Below, one piece after another: positions 31,809 to 40,263 of a DNA stretch of 64,000 nucleotides (the first letter of the stretch is position 1; each line of letters opens with the position of its first letter). The position numbers and the translations under genes were made by a program. The notes under the pieces are model-generated. The model ran no database searches and had not been told where the DNA came from. It was given only the letters and a program-made list of their open reading frames with translations. Source of the stretch: a virus. The DNA lies in IMG/VR virus record IMGVR_UViG_3300047476_001680, positions 1 to 64,000 of that record; one strand, 5' to 3'.

Positions 31809-32014
31809 TATTTTTTATTTCTATTGGCCACTGCGTCCTTGAGCATAGCCTTAACCATTAATATGACTCTATTTTTTTCTTTCTCGGCTAACAATTTTAC
31901 TAGCACTTGTTTATCTTCGTAACTTTTAGCATTGTCCAAAAACTCGGGAGGAACAGTTAGCTTGGGTTTTTTGGGTTTAAATTTTTTAAAATCATTTGCG
32001 TCGTCATCGTTCAT
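31808..32014 (-). CDS. Small basic protein, 68 aa
   Basis: 68 residues, Lys-rich (FKKFKPKKPKLTVPPEFLDN, then helical VLVKLLAEKEKNRVIL). ATG 32014 is chosen, with GGAG 12 bases upstream; GTG 32032 is an alternative. It overlaps the next gene as TAATG. Could be a small nucleic-acid-binding protein, or a precursor peptide for the radical SAM enzymes; neither is shown. Confidence 0.62.
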   Translation of the reverse strand: MNDDDANDFKKFKPKKPKLTVPPEFLDNAKSYEDKQVLVKLLAEKEKNRVILMVKAMLKDAVANRNKK

Positions 32015-32045
32015 TTTATTATTATTCTCCACGATATTTTTATTT

Positions 32046-33524
32046 TTAACTACACACTTTTACACCATACATTTTTTCGAACCTGTCTGCATCCAGGCGA
32101 TCATTGACTATCGGCTCGCCACGTACATTCAAGCTAGTATTTAACAGCATAGGACAGTCTGTGATCTCGTACCAACGTTCCAGTAAAGATCTGATGCCTG
32201 AATTGGAATCTTTACCGACTGTCTGCACTCTACTAGTACCGTCCACGTGTACTATGGCAGGAAAGAGATCAGGTTGTTTACATTTTGCCACCACTTGCAT
32301 ATAGGGGCTTGATTTCCACCCACGCGGCATTTCAAAATAATTGTCCACAAGTTCCTCTAGAATTACTGGGGCGAAAGGTCTGAATTTTTGTCTACGCTTT
32401 ATTTCGTTAACTCGATCCTTGATATCGGTACCTCTTGGATCTGCTAATAAACTTCTATTGCCCAATGCCCTGGGTCCAAATTCTGCGCGACCGCTAGCAA
32501 CGCCCACAATGCCATCAACCAGTAAACTATCAAGAAGGTCATCAACAGGGTATGGACCAGGTATATTATTCCCAATATAAGCGTTAGTCCAATTAAGCTG
32601 ACTCCCATAAGCGAGGGCCGCAGCACCAAGGCTACTACCAGCATCGCCGGGATTAGGCATAATCCAAATATTCTCAAAGTATTCTCCTAAATTTCTATTG
32701 GCTAGACAGTTCAACGCCACCCCGCCACTGTAAACTAAATTATTACTATTGTTTAGATTTCGAGCTCTTGAAAAAACTTTTTTCAGAATTCTTTCTGTCA
32801 CTTTTTGTGCACAAGCGGCTATTTCTTCTTTTTCAAAAAAAGCTAGTTCATTTTCAGAGATTCCCAAATGTAAATTTAGTTTAAAAGAAGACTCGGCAAT
32901 ATCGTCAATGTATTTGCGTTCTAAAATACTATAATGGTAAGGACGAGCATAGGCGCTCATCCCCATCAATATATATTCTTCTTCGTTGGGTTTTAGCCCC
33001 ACTCTTTTGGTCATTGCACTATAAAATAAACCAATACTATGTGGATACTTTTTTGACCAAAGCTTTTCATATCGGGCACGGCCGCCTACGAGTGAAGCAT
33101 TCCAGATTGATATAGTATCAAACTCCCCAATGGCATCAATGACCACAACAGTGGCGCGGTCGAATCCACTGGTTTGGAATCCCGCAGCGGCGTGACTGAG
33201 ATGATGTCCGTAGGTTTTTATTTTAAAATTATTTAAATTGATGGGGAGTTGTTGCTGTAGTATTTGTCTAGTAGTAAACTTGTCCAGTTCTAGACCTTGT
33301 CCACTATATAAGCGACGTAATTGTTTAAGCCAAGGTCGTTCAAAATAAGCTAGGGTATTGATGGGAAATGCAAAAGCATCACTTATTAAAGACTTATGTA
33401 AGTTGGGGTCGTTTTTTATTTTGCTGTAACGTTCACTGTGCCCAGCAAACAGTATGTCCCCTTGTGGACTAACGACACTAAGAGCAGCATCGTGATCACC
33501 CGCCGATATACCTAATATGTTCAT
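32046..33524 (-). CDS. NodU/CmcH/TobZ-type O-carbamoyltransferase
   Basis: 492 residues with both domains of the family. The N-terminal ASKHA-like domain has NILGISAGDHDAALS, metal-binding HHLSHAA (107-113) and VVVIDAIGEFD. The C-terminal YrdC-like domain has SGRAEFGPRALGNRSLLADPR, FRPFAPVILEE and LLNTSLNVRGEPIV. These enzymes use carbamoyl phosphate and ATP to carbamoylate a hydroxyl on a sugar, antibiotic or, in some phages, hydroxymethylcytosine in DNA. Here the neighbours (transferases, amino-sugar genes) favour a glycan; DNA is not excluded. ATG 33524 is preferred to TTG 33539. Confidence 0.93.
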   Translation of the reverse strand: MNILGISAGDHDAALSVVSPQGDILFAGHSERYSKIKNDPNLHKSLISDAFAFPINTLAYFERPWLKQLRRLYSGQGLELDKFTTRQILQQQLPINLNNFKIKTYGHHLSHAAAGFQTSGFDRATVVVIDAIGEFDTISIWNASLVGGRARYEKLWSKKYPHSIGLFYSAMTKRVGLKPNEEEYILMGMSAYARPYHYSILERKYIDDIAESSFKLNLHLGISENELAFFEKEEIAACAQKVTERILKKVFSRARNLNNSNNLVYSGGVALNCLANRNLGEYFENIWIMPNPGDAGSSLGAAALAYGSQLNWTNAYIGNNIPGPYPVDDLLDSLLVDGIVGVASGRAEFGPRALGNRSLLADPRGTDIKDRVNEIKRRQKFRPFAPVILEELVDNYFEMPRGWKSSPYMQVVAKCKQPDLFPAIVHVDGTSRVQTVGKDSNSGIRSLLERWYEITDCPMLLNTSLNVRGEPIVNDRLDADRFEKMYGVKVCS

Positions 33525-34140
33525 AAACTTTATTAGCAATTAATTTATGCCCTTCGGGATTGGGATGACCCCGAGGCATTTTGGATAATTTGTTAGTCCA
33601 CTCATCGGTACTATCAAACATTGTTTTATCTACAAACATATCCATATCAATATTTTTTACAAGATCTTGATGTAAATGATTAAATTTCATATGCAATTTA
33701 TTTGCATTATGACTGATAAACATCACGCAGGGTATTTGTTTTAACTTACACATACCTTGTATTAAAATTATCTGTCTCAGCCAATTGGTATAATAGTACT
33801 CAGGCTGATCGTGCAATACAGTATACTTAATTAAATCTACTCTGTGCTGTAAATTGTGATCATTGACCCAGGGACTAATCCGTCCTCCCCAAACATCATA
33901 TATTCCGTAGTTATCAGCTAATTCCATTCTTCCGGGATTGGTCCAGGAAATTACTAATAATTTGCAATCAGACAAAACTACATCTAGGGCTCTTTTTACT
34001 ATCCTGGTATTTCCGCAAGCTTCTTTACCAAGATTCGTGACTTCTCGTCCCAATAAATTTTGCAATACACTGGGCCAGGCGTCTGCCCTATCTGCCAGTT
34101 CAGCACCGTACGTAAAGCTACAACCCACTGCATATATCAT
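33496..34140 (-). CDS. SGNH/GDSL-like hydrolase
   Basis: 214 residues. Block I is IYAVGCSFTYGAEL (Ser8 nucleophile, as GxSxTxG in this family). An NLGKEACGNTRIVKR segment holds the glycine and Asn blocks, and GHPNPEGHKLIA is block V with the catalytic His. The usual Asp three residues before that His is not evident. Such enzymes de-esterify sugars or lipids, for example O-acetyl groups. It starts 3 bp after a 32-residue gene and overlaps the carbamoyltransferase gene by 29 bp, consistent with glycan tailoring. Confidence 0.82.
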   Translation of the reverse strand: MIYAVGCSFTYGAELADRADAWPSVLQNLLGREVTNLGKEACGNTRIVKRALDVVLSDCKLLVISWTNPGRMELADNYGIYDVWGGRISPWVNDHNLQHRVDLIKYTVLHDQPEYYYTNWLRQIILIQGMCKLKQIPCVMFISHNANKLHMKFNHLHQDLVKNIDMDMFVDKTMFDSTDEWTNKLSKMPRGHPNPEGHKLIANKVYEHIRYIGG

Positions 34141-34143
34141 AAT

Positions 34144-34242
34144 TTAATAGATAAAAGGGTCGCGCTTTCGTAGTTCTTTGAGTTTTCGTCTATACTTAAT
34201 TTCTAGTTTAATTCTATTATATAAGTTTACTAACCATTTCAT
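34144..34242 (-). CDS. Very small basic protein, 32 aa
   Basis: A 32-codon frame that exactly fills the gap between two genes: it starts 2 bp after one stop and ends 3 bp before the next ATG. GGGGA lies about 7 bases before its ATG. The peptide starts MKWLVNLYNR and ends RKRDPFIY, basic and helical. I recall similar short proteins ending in DPFIY in marine phage genomes. A precursor peptide role for the adjacent radical SAM enzymes is possible, but there is no core-peptide signature. Confidence 0.6.
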   Translation of the reverse strand: MKWLVNLYNRIKLEIKYRRKLKELRKRDPFIY

Positions 34243-34244
34243 TT

Positions 34245-35351
34245 TTATGTCCCCACTGAGTATTTACTACTGAAGTCGTAGCCGGGTTTCATCATTTCTA
34301 TTTGCTGCATTTCATAATCTGAATCTGACCAGCAGTAATCATATTCTTGTCGCACGCCATCAACTTCAATTGCCTGAATGTTTAGATGATTTCCCAATAT
34401 TTTCCATATTTGCTGTGCATCAGTGGTACCAAAGCTTCCCATCAAATCCACTTGACCAATGGGTAAATACCCTAAACTTAATTTTGGATCATTAAGGGCT
34501 CTACCATTGCGGGTCAACCACTCCTTGAATTTATCCTGCTGTTCAGTATGCCAGTAGGCTGGTCCACCATAGACCACATCATTGCCCCATTCTACGTCGA
34601 ACTCGCCACTGTAGAATTTTAGCTCAGTTATCGCCTCACAGACGGTGTCAGTTAAATCAGGAGCACCCTCATCTCTAAAAACTTCAAACAATGTTTTTCC
34701 AATCTGTGTCCAGTGCATATACACCCCACCTAGCACTCTATCGTAACCATTGATGGAAAATAACTCCCTGTGCTCATCAGTTAATAGATATCTTGGCGCT
34801 TGTAGAAAGGTAGTTATCTGGCTGGGTCTAATCCAGAAAGGAACAGTTTGTAATTTTCTCTGACTTAAAACATAGCTTTCTAATTCGTGACAGATATTAT
34901 TAAGTTGCCTTATGGCATACTTGGTCTCGTAGTTTGCCTTCTTATAATAATCACTTAACTCCCAAACAGTACCTTGTAACACTTCAAAGTGATTGTGAAG
35001 CAAGTTAAAGACTTCGTGATTGGGACCTAGATCCTGATCATCGGTCCAGAGATCTTTTGTGTACTTTTCTGAAATTGTATAGGAATCTTTAAAAAAATTA
35101 TTGATAGTATCAATGTGTTTGTTTAAATTCTCGGTAAGATATCCCAGATTCCTAGCAGTATAAGGGAATCCCATAAAGCAATAATTTTTTTCTAGGTGCT
35201 TATTATTATGTAATAGTTCTTTAAGTGCAAAGAGCCAATCCCGTGCAAGAACGTTGTCTGCAGGAATTATATTGTATTCTATAGTGTCTTTTTTATTCCA
35301 GGGATTGGATAATATTACTTTAACTAATTGTTTTGTACCAGTCATAGACAT
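34245..35351 (-). CDS. Conserved protein of unknown function beside the radical SAM array
   Basis: 368 residues, no Cys cluster, no membrane segment. Distinct blocks: ARDWLFALKELL, HNHFEVLQGTVWELSDYY, YAIRQLNNICHELE, RPSQITTFLQAPRYLL, NGYDRVLGGVYMHWTQIGKT, FYSGEFDVEWG and LSLGYLPIGQVDLMGSFG. I recall the pattern from uncharacterised marine phage and metagenome proteins; no known enzyme motif fits. It overlaps the seventh radical SAM gene by 32 bp and so is made with it, which makes it a candidate partner or tailoring protein of that array. Confidence 0.8.
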   Translation of the reverse strand: MSMTGTKQLVKVILSNPWNKKDTIEYNIIPADNVLARDWLFALKELLHNNKHLEKNYCFMGFPYTARNLGYLTENLNKHIDTINNFFKDSYTISEKYTKDLWTDDQDLGPNHEVFNLLHNHFEVLQGTVWELSDYYKKANYETKYAIRQLNNICHELESYVLSQRKLQTVPFWIRPSQITTFLQAPRYLLTDEHRELFSINGYDRVLGGVYMHWTQIGKTLFEVFRDEGAPDLTDTVCEAITELKFYSGEFDVEWGNDVVYGGPAYWHTEQQDKFKEWLTRNGRALNDPKLSLGYLPIGQVDLMGSFGTTDAQQIWKILGNHLNIQAIEVDGVRQEYDYCWSDSDYEMQQIEMMKPGYDFSSKYSVGT

Positions 35352-36612
35352 CTTTTCTTGTTGATAATATTTCTTCCAGGCAAGTACTAGCCTTGCGTCT
35401 TGATTCCATTTTTAATATTTGGTTTTTACCAGATGCTAGGTGCTTGATATAATCGTCACCATACTGTTCCTGATAGGTAGGTCTGTTTTTAAGTTGTACC
35501 AGTATATCTTTTAGTGACCCTGAAACTTGTGGTACAAGTTCATCTACCCAGGGGTCTAAAATTTCCCTGGGCAGAGCCAAGGGCGATAAGATTATATCTG
35601 GACTAAAACTAAAAATGACCTTGGATAGCACATCTACCCCTAGCGTTTGCGCGAGCTGCTGTATTTTGACAACTTCAAACATTCCGGGCAGAGTGAGCGT
35701 AAAGTCAATTCTGAGCTGACGTGAGTGAGTTCTGATCTCAAGTCCTTGACGGAAGTTCTCAAGCCACTGGTCGTAGTCAAGACCTGTTCTAATGTATTCT
35801 CCAATTGCTCCTGTACCGTCGAGGCTCGCACATATCTGCCAATCACGAAGCCCAGTAAGAATGTCACGGTAAAGATTAATACCGCGATAATTAATTCTAG
35901 ATAAATTTGTGTTGTATCTTGCATAAACACGATGGCCGTCTCCTAATTCTATTATTCTTGCCATATAACGCCAATGTTGTTCATACATTAGTGGCTCACC
36001 ACCCACCCAGTAGACCTCTTCCACTCGGTGCTCTTCTACAGCTCTTCTGAATTCTTCTTCGATTTGTGTGTCCTGAAAACTTTCTATTTTAACTCTGTTT
36101 TCAGATTTCATCCAATTGTTTTTCGGATTGGACCAGTCAATATCATTAAACTGTCGGCGTTCTGATTCCCAACTACTACTTAGCATATCGCCACACATAC
36201 GACACTTAAAATTACATAGGTTACTGAACCTATAATCCCAACTAACAGGCTGCATAGTGGTGTAACCAGTGTTGTCTGTTTTAGCCATTGCCTCCGAATA
36301 CTTATGCCCAAACAGTTGATTAAAATAACTACGGTAAACGTCGGTGTTAAGAAGTTTGTGGTTGCAGACTTCGCACTCAGGCAATTCTTGTCCTGACATC
36401 ATACGACGTCTCACAGACTTCATATGTTCACTGTTCCAGTGTTCTTCTAGTGTTAGTGGACGATATTCTCCCGTGCCCGCATCAGTATCAATGTATTGTT
36501 GAAAGTTTTGCGCAGGTTCACGGCTAGCACAGCACATTCTTCGTTCAGTCTGCGGGCTTAGGTAGGTATGTACCCAGGGGGCCATACATAAAGTTTTGGG
36601 TTTATCTGACAT
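35320..36612 (-). CDS. Twitch-type radical SAM protein 7 (CMAPW group)
   Basis: 430 residues. An N-terminal auxiliary-cluster (twitch) region has C9 in LCMAPWVH, C27/C28 in RRMCCAS and C80-x2-C83. The SAM core has C133-x3-C137-x2-C140 in SNLCNFKCRMC, then VYWVGGEPLMYE, ARYNTNLS and ICASLDGTGA. Belongs to the twitch-domain radical SAM group whose substrates are mostly peptides or unknown. The C-terminus lacks a good copy of the D-x2-RG-x5-FP signature of its paralogues, so it is the most diverged of the set with the 36602 gene. Overlaps both neighbours. Confidence 0.88.
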   Translation of the reverse strand: MSDKPKTLCMAPWVHTYLSPQTERRMCCASREPAQNFQQYIDTDAGTGEYRPLTLEEHWNSEHMKSVRRRMMSGQELPECEVCNHKLLNTDVYRSYFNQLFGHKYSEAMAKTDNTGYTTMQPVSWDYRFSNLCNFKCRMCGDMLSSSWESERRQFNDIDWSNPKNNWMKSENRVKIESFQDTQIEEEFRRAVEEHRVEEVYWVGGEPLMYEQHWRYMARIIELGDGHRVYARYNTNLSRINYRGINLYRDILTGLRDWQICASLDGTGAIGEYIRTGLDYDQWLENFRQGLEIRTHSRQLRIDFTLTLPGMFEVVKIQQLAQTLGVDVLSKVIFSFSPDIILSPLALPREILDPWVDELVPQVSGSLKDILVQLKNRPTYQEQYGDDYIKHLASGKNQILKMESRRKASTCLEEILSTRKDVYDWYKTIS

Positions 36613-37723
36613 AAGGGGTTAATTCAGGAAATACAGTTAACAAGTCTGTGCCACGATGTTGATCGTGGCGTTTGAAGAAACCTAAACTTTCCGCGAAACC
36701 ACTTTCGTCTAGGTTAGTTGCATAACCCGTAGCGGCCTCAATTGACATTTTAGTAGTATTATTAACTGATAAGTTTTGTAGCATTTCGTATTTTTTATGC
36801 AAATGGTCACTTAACCCCAGTGGTAACCTCTGCGGATTCATAATTTCAGGATCATCCACGGAGCATAGATACAGATTTTCTATATCATTCTGTAGTGCCC
36901 AGGTGATTAAATCAGGATATCTTAATAGGGATAGATTACTAAACGCAGTCCTAATATTAAATTGTTGATCGCAGTTTTTTAAGATATCAATACCCGTTAA
37001 TATCTGTTCCCAACGAGAAGGGTAGCGTAAATAATCGTTGACTTCGTTGACACCATCTATGCTAACATCTATATCAAAATCTTTAAAGTTTTCTTGTATC
37101 CGTGTCACTCGATCTGCTTTAATATTAGTGGCATTTGTAGTGAAATATAATTTTATTTTTTTAGAAAGACCACGTTGAATTAATTCTTCTATAAATTGAA
37201 ACGTTACTTTATCATAAAACGGCTCTCCACCCAGCAAACTAACTGTGGAAAAATTATACTGCTCAATAATCTCTAAAATTTTATCTCTTTTATCTTGAGA
37301 TATATCAATGAGCCCAATGTCTTGGTTTTTGTTTAATACTTTTATTTCTATTAGTTCTTTTATTCTGGGAAAGCTACTGTAACTACAGGGCAGACATTTT
37401 AAATTACAAGCATTGCTAGTAGAGATTAGAATTGTGCCATCATCAAAATCTCCCACTTCATAGTTTTTATCTTTTATGTTTTTACTAAATCTTAAACTGC
37501 TACCATATTTTTCTTCATTAGTTTTGCAGACTCTGCACTGATAGGGCAATTCTCCATCTTCCAGGTGAGCTCTTTGTAGTTCCAAAATTTCAGGATGTGT
37601 GAAATAATTATATATATTAATGTCAGAGGAAGACGGCAAATAGGGAGGGCAGGGTTTAGATCTACCATACTCATCTATTATCATACCTTCATAAGGATTT
37701 ACACAAAGTGGTTTCTTATTCAT
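36602..37723 (-). CDS. Twitch-type radical SAM protein 6 (divergent)
   Basis: 373 residues, the shortest of the array. Auxiliary cysteines: C7 (LCVNPYEG), C25 (SKPCPPY), C63-x2-C66. Core: C106-x3-C110-x2-C113 in NACNLKCLPC; VSLLGGEPFYD; FTTNATNIKA; VSIDGVNEVNDYLR. It ends with HDQHRGTDLLTVFPEL, the D-x2-RG-x2-(L/F)-x3-FP signature. The N-terminus (NPYEGMIIDEYGR) is unlike either of the two main sub-groups, suggesting a different partner or substrate. Overlaps neighbours by 11 and 8 bp. Confidence 0.88.
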   Translation of the reverse strand: MNKKPLCVNPYEGMIIDEYGRSKPCPPYLPSSSDINIYNYFTHPEILELQRAHLEDGELPYQCRVCKTNEEKYGSSLRFSKNIKDKNYEVGDFDDGTILISTSNACNLKCLPCSYSSFPRIKELIEIKVLNKNQDIGLIDISQDKRDKILEIIEQYNFSTVSLLGGEPFYDKVTFQFIEELIQRGLSKKIKLYFTTNATNIKADRVTRIQENFKDFDIDVSIDGVNEVNDYLRYPSRWEQILTGIDILKNCDQQFNIRTAFSNLSLLRYPDLITWALQNDIENLYLCSVDDPEIMNPQRLPLGLSDHLHKKYEMLQNLSVNNTTKMSIEAATGYATNLDESGFAESLGFFKRHDQHRGTDLLTVFPELTPYVR

Positions 37724-38930
37724 ATCCCATTGCCTTTGCTATTTCATAGTGTGTGTCTTTGAAGTTTTGATTTCTATATTGATCTGTTTGCTTCATACGA
37801 CGCAAAAATTCTCTGCCATCACTACCTGACCCGTTCTCTATAAAGCGTATGACATTTTCTATTTCTCTTTGATAAAACTTACTAGACCAGAAAGTTGTTT
37901 TTAACTTGTTTAGGACTAACTCTTGAGCAGTGGGGGTCATTTGTTGTATACTCATATGATCTGGACTATGTAACATATTAAAATAAACATTATCAAAACC
38001 CTTTTTGTCAGCCCAGTCCAGTAATTCATCTAGGTAATAGACATTTTGTATGTTAACTGTAAAGCACAGCTGAGTGGTCAAATGAACACCGTCGTGTTGC
38101 TTGTAAGAACTGATAGCCATAATGTTATCATTCACCTCCTGCCATTTAGCACCGTAACGCTCATATTCGAATCGTTTGCCGACATTGTCAATGCTAAATG
38201 CAATATCCACACGACCAAAATGTTGCCAGACCCAGGAATCCAAATTAGGGTCAACTGTACCATTGGTGTTATAATGAATATCAATATTTTTACTATAGCC
38301 CTGATCCACGGCAAACTTTAATAGATCAAAATGTTCTTGAATTAGGAAGGGCTCACCACCAGTGAATTCCATATACTTTATGTTAGGCAATAACTCTTTA
38401 AGATTATTCCAAAAATTTGTATCCTTGTCCCTGGGCCAGGCGCCCTGTTTGAGCCATTGGTAGGCTACGTGCTTCTCCTTGGGTACATTGGGTGTATATT
38501 TTAATTCTTCATCAGCCCACTTACTGCTGCTCCAGCTTCCGCAGATTCTGCATTTTAGGTTACAGATATTACCCAACTTTAAGTCAACAAACCATAATTG
38601 ATCTGGTACTAAGTTTTCCCAATCAACATTTTTGTAAAGCTCTTTCAGTCGTATTCTGCTATTAATTCTTTTGCTAGTCCTACCCGCGGCCTCTTCCTCC
38701 CAGCATAACTGGCAAGTACTGGGCTTTTCTCCCTGTAGCATTTGTTTTCTCAAGCCTTGCATATATGAACTCTTATATGCAGTCACTAAATCAGAAGTGC
38801 GCAAATTTATTTTTTGTCCATTATCATCCGTAATTTCTTCCCGGGCCAGACAACAAGGCCTCACTGTGCCCATAGGACTAGTCTCTATACTGACCCAGGG
38901 CAACATACAAATTGTTTCAGGTAGTTTCAT
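37716..38930 (-). CDS. Twitch-type radical SAM protein 5 (CMLPW group)
   Basis: 404 residues. N-terminal twitch: C8 (ICMLPWVS), C26/C27 (RPCCLAR), C73-x2-C76 (CQLCWEEE). Core C123-x3-C127-x2-C130 in NICNLKCRIC; MEFTGGEPFLI; YNTNGTVD; AFSIDNVGKRFEYER. The C-terminal end (TDQYRNQNFKD) is a degraded form of the shared signature. Substrate unknown. It sits in the middle of the array and overlaps neighbours by 14 and 8 bp. Confidence 0.88.
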   Translation of the reverse strand: MKLPETICMLPWVSIETSPMGTVRPCCLAREEITDDNGQKINLRTSDLVTAYKSSYMQGLRKQMLQGEKPSTCQLCWEEEAAGRTSKRINSRIRLKELYKNVDWENLVPDQLWFVDLKLGNICNLKCRICGSWSSSKWADEELKYTPNVPKEKHVAYQWLKQGAWPRDKDTNFWNNLKELLPNIKYMEFTGGEPFLIQEHFDLLKFAVDQGYSKNIDIHYNTNGTVDPNLDSWVWQHFGRVDIAFSIDNVGKRFEYERYGAKWQEVNDNIMAISSYKQHDGVHLTTQLCFTVNIQNVYYLDELLDWADKKGFDNVYFNMLHSPDHMSIQQMTPTAQELVLNKLKTTFWSSKFYQREIENVIRFIENGSGSDGREFLRRMKQTDQYRNQNFKDTHYEIAKAMGYE

Positions 38931-40263
38931 ATTTTTTTAACTCTTGTAATTCAGGAAAAACTTCAAAAAAGTTTTCACCACGTGTGGTATCCAATAATTT
39001 TACTTCATTTAGGAATCTAGGAAGTAAATGCTCGGCATTGTTTCCGTTGATAAAGTTTAAAAGTCCACGATATCCAGAAGTAGCACGTTTCAATGGGTCT
39101 ATGGGCTCAAGCCAGGCCAAATGTTCGTTATATTTTTGAGTCAATTGAACTTTGATATCCGCTGGCAATATGTCTGCACGGTACCAATCAGGACCCTGGC
39201 AGACGTTTATGTTAAAATCTTTGGCATTGATTAGTCCCAGATCAGTCCATTCTCTATGAAAGTCAGGAACGTGAAAGGCATTCATAGAACTCACAGTGGC
39301 CGCAATATAAAAATCCACGTGCGGTACCTCTTGTATCATTCTCTGTCTATTATCCACAGTTTGATGCCATTTGGTACCTTTGCGCATAAGCTCTGCCCTT
39401 GCGCCGCTGGCATCTAGGCTAGCACCCACACTGACGTTTTTAAAATGTTTCCAAAATTCAAATACGTGCTTGTCCTTGAAGGCTAACTCACTAAAGTTAG
39501 TATTGTACTGTATTCTAATATCTGTTTTTCCGTGCTCCAATAACTTCTCCAGCATAAAATAATGCTCTTTCATTATCAGTGGTTCACCTCCAGCAAAATA
39601 CACTTGTTCAAGATAGGGAATATGCGGCAACATTTGATCTAACATCGACTGTTCATCACCAGCAGCATATTCTATCCGCATCATTTCTCTACCCAATACA
39701 TCTGGTTTTTTACCGTACTGTTTGACGTGTTCGTTATACCAGTTACTGCTAAAGATTGGCCCACAGGTTCTGCAACTAAAATTGCATAGATTACTAAATC
39801 GTACGTCCCAGTATCTAATCTTGAAATCTTGAACTGTGCCGTCGAGAGCTGTCTTTTCTACATCGTCAATATGGTGCCCATAGTTTCTATTACTGTCATA
39901 TCTCATACTGAACAGTCCATTTTTTTCCTGTTCATAACATTTTTTGCACTGAACGCTGGGTTTTCCCTCCAGCATATTTTTTCGCATTTTGCGTAGAGGT
40001 CGCTGATTCCAGACTTCCTGCATAGAATTTTTTCTAAGATCTCCTATAGGATGCCAGTAATCAGCAAGGCAGCAGGGGTAGGCGCGACCGTCAGGAAAGG
40101 CGTGCATATGAACCCAGGGTAACATACAAAAAGTGTCGCTTTCGGTCAGCAAATGTTTTTGCTTATCAGTGAGCTTTTCTTCGCTTACAAAGAAAGGTTT
40201 GCGATCGTTATACTTGTAACCTTTATTATAAAAACCCTTTACTCCTTGATCTTCCTTATCCAT
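38917..40263 (-). CDS. Twitch-type radical SAM protein 4 (CMLPW group)
   Basis: 448 residues. An extra 40-residue basic N-terminus precedes C46 (FCMLPWVHMH), C64/C65 (YPCCLADY) and C106-x2-C109. Core C160-x3-C164-x2-C167 in SNLCNFSCRTC; VYFAGGEPLIMKEH; QYNTNFSE; GASLDASGARAE. It ends LDTTRGENFFEVFPEL. ATG 40263 (TAATG overlap with the previous stop, AGGGG upstream) is preferred over ATG 40281. DPLKRATSGYRGL near 395 is unique to it. Confidence 0.88.
   Translation of the reverse strand: MDKEDQGVKGFYNKGYKYNDRKPFFVSEEKLTDKQKHLLTESDTFCMLPWVHMHAFPDGRAYPCCLADYWHPIGDLRKNSMQEVWNQRPLRKMRKNMLEGKPSVQCKKCYEQEKNGLFSMRYDSNRNYGHHIDDVEKTALDGTVQDFKIRYWDVRFSNLCNFSCRTCGPIFSSNWYNEHVKQYGKKPDVLGREMMRIEYAAGDEQSMLDQMLPHIPYLEQVYFAGGEPLIMKEHYFMLEKLLEHGKTDIRIQYNTNFSELAFKDKHVFEFWKHFKNVSVGASLDASGARAELMRKGTKWHQTVDNRQRMIQEVPHVDFYIAATVSSMNAFHVPDFHREWTDLGLINAKDFNINVCQGPDWYRADILPADIKVQLTQKYNEHLAWLEPIDPLKRATSGYRGLLNFINGNNAEHLLPRFLNEVKLLDTTRGENFFEVFPELQELKKYETT

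Noticed and set aside
35640-35930. A 96-residue - strand frame with a membrane-like segment and coiled coil, inside the seventh radical SAM gene
   Set aside because: It lies wholly within a well-supported radical SAM gene in another frame, with no clear ribosome-binding site; its features can arise from that gene's codon pattern.
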